A stretch of 20,590 nt of DNA from Bacteroidota bacterium (GTDB taxonomy: Bacteria; Bacteroidota; Bacteroidia; UKL13-3). Below the pieces are notes generated by a model. That model did no database searches. It was not told the origin of the DNA and was given only the letters and a program-made list of their open reading frames with translations. The translations under genes and the position numbers were made by a program. Numbering within the stretch: position 1 is the first letter of the stretch; each line of letters starts with the position of its first letter. Of the stretch, positions 15,750 to 20,590 are shown piece by piece. The DNA lies in the NCBI GenBank assembly GCA_010027395.1, contig RGVD01000020.1, forward strand, positions 1-20,590, written 5' to 3'.

Positions 15750-15757
15750 CAAAATTA
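15750..15757 (-). promoter_or_regulatory. Candidate -7 box TAATTTTG before the large secreted protein gene
   Basis: It is an exact TAnnTTTG match on the minus strand, ending 7 bases before the ATG at 15742. No TTG was found 17-23 bases farther upstream, so only the -7 part supports it. Confidence 0.3.
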
Positions 15758-15812
15758 CAAATATTAAGATAATTCCAGCTATAAAGTGCGAGAATCGTGT
15801 TAGCGGGAAAAG

Positions 15813-15836
15813 TGATGCAAAGCATCAAACGTTCAT
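15813..15836. promoter_or_regulatory. Small hairpin and LytTR-like half-site in the 15743-15932 gap
   Basis: TGATGC and GCATCA (15813-15818, 15822-15827) form a 6 bp stem with loop AAA. Directly after it, AACGTTCAT (15828-15836) fits the LytTR half-site consensus [TA][AC][CA]GTTN[AG][TG] at all defined positions. A weaker copy, TAAGTTTAA, lies at 15866-15874, a start-to-start distance of 38 bases rather than the usual 21-22. The site lies between the regulator gene and the large secreted protein gene, so it could control the latter. Support is thin. Confidence 0.2.
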
Positions 15837-15932
15837 CTCAAATCCATTAATCTATATTGATTAAATAAGTTTAATTCGTCTATCAAATTATTTGAGCTAT
15901 GTAAATTTAATAGAAATATAAAATTATAAGAC

Positions 15933-16625
15933 TTACTTTTTATTCATCAAATGATTTAATGTCTCAACATAGGTAGTGCCCACAGGAATTTCTTTTGAAC
16001 CTATCCTAATCATTTTGTTTCGCACGCTATCAATCTTTTTTATAGGAACAATATAACTGCGATGAACCCTTACAAATTCTTGGTGCGGTAGCTGTTCCAT
16101 AATAGATTTTAAACTCATCAATGTGAGAATAGGCTTTTCGCCCACATAAATTTTTATATAATCATCCCAACCTTCAATAAACATAATACTACTGATATTT
16201 ATCTTCAACATTTGGTAATCAGCTTTCACGAAAATAAAAGGTTCTGCTTGTGGCTCAATTACTTTTTTCAAACTGAATAATTCATCCGCTTTTTTTACAG
16301 CCTTTTGAAAACGTTTGACATCAAAGGGTTTTAACAGATAGTCGATTGCTTCTAATTCAAATCCTTCCACAGCATATTCATTAAAGGATGTGCTAAAAAT
16401 TACCATAGGTGGCTTCTCCAATGATTTCAATAATTGAATACCATTGATATGGGGCATTTGTATGTCCAAAAAAATCAAATCGATTTCATGAGTTTGAATA
16501 AATTCAATAGCCCTGAGGGAATCGTTAAAGCTGCCTAACAAATTAAGTATAGGAGTTTGCTGAACATAAAACGTAATGAGTTCTATGGCAAATGGTTCAT
16601 CATCTATAATTATACAGCGCATCAT
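15933..16625 (-). CDS. LytTR-family response regulator
   Basis: This 230-residue DNA-binding regulator has an N-terminal receiver domain (about 3-118). The acidic pocket is Asp8/Asp9, the phosphoacceptor Asp54 lies in IFLDIQMP, Thr79 is in FSTS, and Lys99 is in LLKPFD. A short linker leads to a LytTR domain (about 128-228) with IFVKADYQMLKI, FIEGWDDYIKIY (149-160) and the typical FVRVHRSYIVPIKKI (184-198). It acts in the cytoplasm as the partner of the upstream histidine kinase, whose TGA stop overlaps this ATG (ATGA, 16625-16622). Two ATGs in tandem (16625, 16622) are both possible. The target genes are unknown; a LytTR-like half-site lies downstream, ahead of the large secreted protein. Confidence 0.95.
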   Translation of the reverse strand: MMRCIIIDDEPFAIELITFYVQQTPILNLLGSFNDSLRAIEFIQTHEIDLIFLDIQMPHINGIQLLKSLEKPPMVIFSTSFNEYAVEGFELEAIDYLLKPFDVKRFQKAVKKADELFSLKKVIEPQAEPFIFVKADYQMLKINISSIMFIEGWDDYIKIYVGEKPILTLMSLKSIMEQLPHQEFVRVHRSYIVPIKKIDSVRNKMIRIGSKEIPVGTTYVETLNHLMNKK

Positions 16626-17656
16626 CCTAATTGTAATTCTAAATGAACCATATAGGTTTGATTGTCGTCATTTATCTTGAGTACATATTTGTTTTTATAA
16701 AACAAATCCAACCTGCGCTGGGCATTCACCAATCCTATACCATTAGACTCCACAATAATATTTTCCTTGTTGTGTATCGGATTTGACGTGTTTAATACAA
16801 GTTTCTTATCATCAATGGCAATAGATACATAGATATGAGATTCACCATGAGTGCTAACCCCAAATTTGAAGGCATTTTCGATATATGGAATCAATATGAG
16901 AGGAGCTATTTGCAAGTTATGGTAATATCCCGACACAGTGTATTTTGTTTTCACAGATTCAGTTAAGCGCATCTTTTGTAAATCGATGTATTTTCCAATG
17001 TATTCAATTTCTTTTTCCAAAGGGACTGTATCTTCTCTGGTATCATTGAGCACATAGCGCATCATGCTCGAAAGTTTCAAAATCGCATCTGGGGTTTGCT
17101 CTGATTTTTTAATGGCCAATACATAAATATTGTTTAGGGTATTAAACAAAAAATGAGGGTTTATCTGCGCTTTTAAATAAGATAATTCCGCTAAGGTTTT
17201 CTGGTGCTCTATTTCTTTCTGGTGGTTTTCGGAAGAAAACCATCGACCTACAATATTGCTCATGCTGCTAGCAATAAATACAATTGAAAATAAGAGCAGC
17301 GTGTTGATATAAAATCCGATGGGAAGTGAAACGAAAGACCCTACTGTAAAAAACAAAGGCATACTTACGGCCAACAAAACAAAGCCTATGATGAGCAGGA
17401 CAAATACACAGTATTGCCAATATTGACGACTTGCCAACAAATGAGGAATAAGGTAAAGAATATTGAAATAGTAAAAGCTAATGAGTGATAAAAACACAAT
17501 ACTGATTTCAATAAAGGAAGGCATAATGAGTTCGCCATTAACCACGATGGGATCATCATGAAACACTTCTGGCTTTGGTAAAATATTGAAATGAAAAACT
17601 ATTAATGCCATCCATGCTAACACATGTAGTAAGGGTTTTTTAGGTTTCACATTCAC
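16622..17656 (-). CDS. LytS/YehU-type sensor histidine kinase
   Basis: This membrane sensor kinase belongs to the His_kinase (LytS/YehU) group. Counting from the longest frame (TTG 17683), it has four hydrophobic segments: about 18-33, 58-84, 90-113 and 121-141. The H-box QINPHFLFNTLNNIYVLAIK follows, with phosphoacceptor His177. The ATPase part has the N-box LILIPYIENAFKFG (Asn270) and the G-box SNGIGLVNAQRRL (313-325). No periplasmic sensor domain is evident, so the signal is probably sensed in or near the membrane. No ATG precedes the first membrane segment. I prefer GTG at 17656 (giving 344 residues); GTG at 17650 and TTG at 17683 are also possible, and an in-frame TGA lies just upstream of the latter. 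It is coupled to the LytTR regulator by an ATGA overlap and divergent from the stress protein gene. Confidence 0.93.
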   Translation of the reverse strand: MNVKPKKPLLHVLAWMALIVFHFNILPKPEVFHDDPIVVNGELIMPSFIEISIVFLSLISFYYFNILYLIPHLLASRQYWQYCVFVLLIIGFVLLAVSMPLFFTVGSFVSLPIGFYINTLLLFSIVFIASSMSNIVGRWFSSENHQKEIEHQKTLAELSYLKAQINPHFLFNTLNNIYVLAIKKSEQTPDAILKLSSMMRYVLNDTREDTVPLEKEIEYIGKYIDLQKMRLTESVKTKYTVSGYYHNLQIAPLILIPYIENAFKFGVSTHGESHIYVSIAIDDKKLVLNTSNPIHNKENIIVESNGIGLVNAQRRLDLFYKNKYVLKINDDNQTYMVHLELQLG

Positions 17657-17833
17657 CCACACAATTAATACTAAAAAAAGCAATTTTCAAAAAATGACCA
17701 TCAGCCTGCACATATTATTCGTTGAACTAAATTACACTTGGCAAATATTTCGAATTTTTGTCATTACGCATTCCGAACTTCCTTTTGCCTTAAAATGTTA
17801 TGGCGTCCACAAAATCTTTCGTATGTTTACAGC

Positions 17834-18727
17834 ATGGAAAACAGCAAAACAGAAAACCAACAGGTGTTTGAAAAAATAGCTGTGGCTGTGGCATTTTCGC
17901 CCCGTATTGAAGCCATTCTTGCACAAGCCAAAGAATTACAAAATATATTTAATAGCCATTTGTTATTCATCCATGTGGGTGAGCATACCTTACAGCAAGA
18001 GCAATACCTAACACATTTGCTACACCGCTTTGGACTCGATTTGCCTGATAATAAAATTGTGTGGGATAAAGGCGAGCCAGTAGAAGCCATCCTTGCTATC
18101 TGCCAAAAAGAACATATCGATTTACTTGTTGCAGGTGCATTAGAGAAAGAGAGTATCCTGAAATACGTAATGGGTTCAGTGGCTCGCAAACTAAGCCGTA
18201 GGGTTAAGTGTTCTATGTTGATGCTAACCGAACCATCTATTAAACCCAATGGTTTTAAAAACATTGTTGTTGAAGGAACGGATCACTCAAAAACAGAAAA
18301 TACCATCTCTGTAGCCATTGCTTTGGCCAAGGCATATAGAGCACAAGAGCTTAACATCATTCAAGAGTCCGATCCAGCAAAGCTAGCTATCATTCGCAGT
18401 GATGAATTACTAGAACACGAAGCAGAGCAGCACAAAGACAAAATACAAAAAGAGGAAGATGAGAAGATTGAAGAGATACTCCGTTGCAGCGATTGTGGCG
18501 AATTACAAATAAAACTCAAACGCATTGAGGGAAAACCGGGTTATGTGATTACCCAATTTGCACGTGAAAATGCTGCAGATTTATTGGTATTAAATTCTCC
18601 CGACCGAAAAATGAACATCCTCGATAGGGTTTTTCCTCACGACATTGAACATGCTTTAGCAGACCTGCCGTGTAATTTGTTAATTGTAAATCCTAAACAA
18701 GACGAGGAAGATAGTATTGTCCAATGA
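17834..18727 (+). CDS. Tandem-domain universal stress protein (UspA family)
   Basis: This 297-residue cytoplasmic protein consists of two UspA-like domains. The first (about 10-135) begins FEKIAVAVAFSP and ends near MGSVARKLSRRVKCSMLML. Its nucleotide motif is almost canonical (G-x2-G-x9-GS), but the second Gly is Glu104, with GS at 114-115. The second (about 140-290, from FKNIVVEG to LADLPCNLLIVNP) lacks the glycine motif, so it probably does not bind ATP. A charged Lys/Glu-rich helix (about 192-217) and a CSDC pair (Cys218, Cys221) sit inside it. I start at ATG 17834 (MENSKTEN); the frame is open upstream to a TTG at 17738, but those 32 residues do not look like the family. Its stop overlaps the antiporter ATG (ATGA), so the pair is coupled and the protein may regulate the antiporter. 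Confidence 0.88.
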   Translation: MENSKTENQQVFEKIAVAVAFSPRIEAILAQAKELQNIFNSHLLFIHVGEHTLQQEQYLTHLLHRFGLDLPDNKIVWDKGEPVEAILAICQKEHIDLLVAGALEKESILKYVMGSVARKLSRRVKCSMLMLTEPSIKPNGFKNIVVEGTDHSKTENTISVAIALAKAYRAQELNIIQESDPAKLAIIRSDELLEHEAEQHKDKIQKEEDEKIEEILRCSDCGELQIKLKRIEGKPGYVITQFARENAADLLVLNSPDRKMNILDRVFPHDIEHALADLPCNLLIVNPKQDEEDSIVQ

Positions 18728-19983
18728 GCAAACTCGCACATAACGAAGTCATCAGTTTGATTTTAAGCATAGGAATGATGCTTATAATCGCACGATTATT
18801 TGGCGAAATGTTTCGGAAGTTTCGTATGCCTTTAGTGGTAGGCGAATTAATTGCGGGCGTGCTTTTAGGCCCTAGCCTTTTGGGTAGATATTACCCTGAA
18901 ATTAGCGGCATTATTTTCAGCACAGGCACCAATGTATCCATTGCCATGAGCGGTATCACTTCCATTTCGGTTATCATGCTACTTTTTGTGGCAGGTATGG
19001 AAGTAGATTTATCCCTCATTCGCTCGCAAGGAAGCACAGCTGTAAAAACTAGTTTTGTAGGATTAATTATTCCTTTTGCCTTAGGTTACTTTTTCGCATC
19101 TAATTTCTATAACCTTTTTGGTGACAACAATGCCAACGATGTATTGGTGTTTAGTTTGTTTATCGGAACAGCTATGTCGATATCGGCATTGCCTGTTATA
19201 GCCCGCACGCTTATGGATTTGGGCATTTTCAAAACCCGCATTGGCATGATTATTATTGCCGCTGCCATGTTTGATGATTTGGTGGGGTGGATATTATTCT
19301 CTGTAGTGTTGGGTATGATGAAAGGGGCTGTTGGACATAATTTTATTTTTACTTTTGGCCTTACCATTTTGTATGCAGCCATAATGCTTACAGTGGGAAG
19401 AATTCTCATCAACAAAGCCATTCCTTGGGCACAGAAAAACTTTAGTTGGCCAGGTGGCTTCTTGAGTATATCATTAGGTCTAGCATTTTTAGGTGCAGCC
19501 TTTACTGAGTACATAGGTATTCATGCCATATTTGGAGCTTTCATTGTGGGTATAGCCTTCGGTGATTCAGTGCACCTAACAGAAAAAACAAGAGAAATTG
19601 TGCAACAATTTGTGACCAATATTTTTGCCCCTTTGTTTTTTGTTTCCATAGGTTTTAAAGTAAACTTCGTTAACAATTTCAACCTAGAGATTACTGCATT
19701 AGTATTGGGCTTAGCCATTGCCTGCAAATTGATAGGAGCAAGCTTAGGCGCTTTATGGGGCGGTTTAAAACTCAATGAAGCATTGGCTGTTGGCTTTGGA
19801 ATGAATGCCCGTGGTGCCATGGAAATTATCTTGGCTTTATTGGCCTTACAAGCCAAACTTATTTCAGAACAATTGTTTGTAGCTATCGTTATCATGGCTG
19901 TTGTTACAAGCATCATGGCAGGACCTGCATTGGCCTTGCTATTAAAGCTGAAACCAACGGTTTTGGAAAATGAGAATAAGTAG
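18724..19983 (+). CDS. CPA2-family cation:proton antiporter
   Basis: This inner-membrane antiporter (Na+ or K+ against H+, KefB/NapA-like) has 419 residues, consistent with a transport core of about 12-13 helices. Diagnostic parts are the N-terminal MPLVVGELIAGVLLGPSLLG (35-54), the discontinuous-helix region IGTAMSISALPVIARTL (147-163), and the ion-binding pair Asp184-Asp185 in MFDDLVGWILFS, which suggests electrogenic exchange. Further on are GAFIVGIAFGDSVHL (271-285), Lys335 in AIACKLIGASLG, and the GMNARGAMEIILA segment (359-371). No C-terminal RCK/TrkA domain is present; regulation may instead come from the coupled UspA protein. The ATG at 18724 overlaps the upstream stop codon. The transported ion cannot be decided from the sequence. 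No clear terminator follows it. Confidence 0.94.
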   Translation: MSKLAHNEVISLILSIGMMLIIARLFGEMFRKFRMPLVVGELIAGVLLGPSLLGRYYPEISGIIFSTGTNVSIAMSGITSISVIMLLFVAGMEVDLSLIRSQGSTAVKTSFVGLIIPFALGYFFASNFYNLFGDNNANDVLVFSLFIGTAMSISALPVIARTLMDLGIFKTRIGMIIIAAAMFDDLVGWILFSVVLGMMKGAVGHNFIFTFGLTILYAAIMLTVGRILINKAIPWAQKNFSWPGGFLSISLGLAFLGAAFTEYIGIHAIFGAFIVGIAFGDSVHLTEKTREIVQQFVTNIFAPLFFVSIGFKVNFVNNFNLEITALVLGLAIACKLIGASLGALWGGLKLNEALAVGFGMNARGAMEIILALLALQAKLISEQLFVAIVIMAVVTSIMAGPALALLLKLKPTVLENENK

Positions 19984-20342
19984 GTTATATGTTTGAATAA
20001 TCATTGGATAAGGATTTTGAACCTAGCGAAGTAGTTGGTGATTTCAAATCACAACTATCTGTAGTCTTTTGAGCTAAGTAATAGAATGGCTGACTGCGGA
20101 TTTAAAATGAAAAAAGAGTTTTAAAACATAGGTGTTCGAAACCTCAAAATTTAAAATGTTGGTGGTGAAGAACACTAACAACGGATAAAATAGGTACGAG
20201 CTGATGCTCGCACCAGCATAGGGTATGTGCAACATCCCCTTGACCCCTTTCATTCAAGCATTAGCAAGAACAAAAAGGGGGAATGCTTTATGCAAAAAAG
20301 TTTAGAGTTATTCTATTAATCCTGTTCTTAGTTTACAATATA
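19984..20342. other. 359-base non-coding region with repeat copy B and hairpins
   Basis: No gene was seen in this gap between two convergent genes (antiporter and fumarase). It holds repeat copy B (20054-20121). It also has a strong short hairpin CGAGC-TGAT-GCTCG (flanked by GGT and ACC), and AAGCATT/AATGCTT arms at 20256-20262 and 20282-20288 around an A/G-rich loop. None is followed by a clear T-run in either direction, so terminators for the two flanking genes were not convincingly identified. Much of the gap may be remnants of the same repeat family. Confidence 0.5.
20054..20121 (+). repeat. Dispersed repeat motif, copy B
   Basis: This is the divergent counterpart of copy A (1661-1725, minus strand). 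ACTATCTGTAGTCT (20054-20067) and the 30 bases 20092-20121, starting GACTGCGGATTT, match in 13/14 and 29/30 bases. The intervening 24 bases differ and the internal stem is weaker. Here the motif is entirely non-coding. Confidence 0.75.
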
Positions 20343-20590
20343 CTACAGGTTTCCAACCATATTTTCTGGTCTTACCCATTCAGTAAATTGTTCGCTAGTT
20401 AGCAAGCCTAATTCCACTGCTGCTTCGCGCAAGGTTTTATTTTCTTTGTGCGCTTTCTTGGCAATTTTAGCTGCATTTTCGTAGCCAATATGCGGGTTTA
20501 ATGCAGTTACAAGCATTAGGCTATTCTCTAAATGTCGTTTGATGATGTCGGTATTAGGTTCGATTCCCATAGCACATTTATCGTTAAAGC
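20343..20590 (-). CDS. fumC: Fumarate hydratase class II, C-terminal part (partial)
   Basis: This is the last 81 residues of a class II fumarase, the tricarboxylic acid cycle enzyme that interconverts fumarate and malate. The frame runs open to the window edge. It reads FNDKCAMGIEPN, matching the conserved segment that precedes the C-terminal domain, then LENSLMLVTALNPHIGYENAAKIAKKAHKE and a final LREAAVELGLLTSEQFTEWVRPENMVG, all typical of FumC. The catalytic SS-loop (GSSxMPxKxN) lies upstream, outside the window. The internal ATG at 20570 is not the start. The stop is TAG at 20345-20343. The class II lyase superfamily also includes aspartase, but the C-terminus fits fumarase better. Confidence 0.93.
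   Translation of the reverse strand, partial: FNDKCAMGIEPNTDIIKRHLENSLMLVTALNPHIGYENAAKIAKKAHKENKTLREAAVELGLLTSEQFTEWVRPENMVGNL

Noticed and set aside
15884..15894. Perfect 11-base palindrome CAAATTATTTG
   Set aside because: It is short and made of A/T in an A/T-rich gap; chance is likely.
17738..17833. N-terminal extension of the stress protein from a TTG
   Set aside because: The 32 extra residues do not resemble the family, and a good ATG (17834) lies directly before the UspA domain.
17827..18264. 145-codon minus-strand frame antisense to the stress protein
   Set aside because: The composition is that of an antisense shadow, and the UspA frame is well supported. The same applies to the frames opposite the antiporter (19107-19514, 19521-19916) and inside sprA.
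1..20590. tRNA or rRNA genes, CRISPR arrays, transposases, phage genes, replication origin
   Set aside because: I scanned the gaps and reading frames and saw no cloverleaf, regular spacer array, DDE/Y1 transposase, phage protein or DnaA-box cluster.

Overview
The window is AT-rich and comes from a member of the Bacteroidota. The evidence is sprA (the giant outer-membrane translocon of the type IX secretion system), a LytS-type histidine kinase paired with a LytTR regulator, TAnnTTTG promoter boxes, little use of Shine-Dalgarno sites, and a large secreted adhesin-like protein of a kind typical of this phylum. The style of that protein's C-terminus hints at the Chitinophagales/Sphingobacteriales side of the phylum, but this is a weak inference.

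Layout. Positions 1-407 (minus) hold the N-terminal part of a Rieske-like lipoprotein. It overlaps the end of a 3-hydroxybutyryl-CoA dehydrogenase (400-1215, minus). Then comes a hairpin-rich repeat region (about 1337-1782) that appears to supply the last 36 codons of a tRNA-dihydrouridine synthase (1672-2766, minus). Divergent from it are a CPBP membrane protease (2864-3808) and a DUF2007 protein (3798-4016), whose 3' end overlaps that of sprA. ruvA and sprA form a minus-strand operon (11791 to 4006). A small MORN-like secreted protein (11850-12209) is divergent from ruvA, and its stop codon shares a TTAA palindrome with the stop of a 1178-residue secreted multidomain protein (12206-15742, minus). 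A two-component pair follows (15933-17656, minus), then a divergent operon of a tandem universal stress protein and a CPA2 cation:proton antiporter (17834-19983). After a 359-base non-coding stretch with a second copy of the repeat motif, the C-terminal end of fumarase C (20343-20590, minus) closes the window.

How the genes fit together. SprA forms the outer-membrane channel through which type IX cargo leaves the cell, and the 1178-residue protein two genes away looks like exported surface material. It lacks the usual C-terminal sorting domain and ends in two dockerin-like calcium loops. The kinase/regulator pair and the stress protein/antiporter pair are each translationally coupled by 4-base ATGA overlaps. 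Most other genes are housekeeping (RuvA, Dus, FumC, dehydrogenase).

Most interesting points: a pair of divergent inverted repeat copies about 18.4 kb apart, one of which extends the Dus reading frame; a shortened dehydrogenase C-terminus exactly where the next gene begins; non-ATG starts for dus, ruvA, sprA and the kinase; promoter-like boxes lying almost on top of several ATG codons; and a Rieske-like lipoprotein whose cluster ligands are mostly replaced. No phage, insertion sequence with transposase, CRISPR array, tRNA or rRNA was seen.
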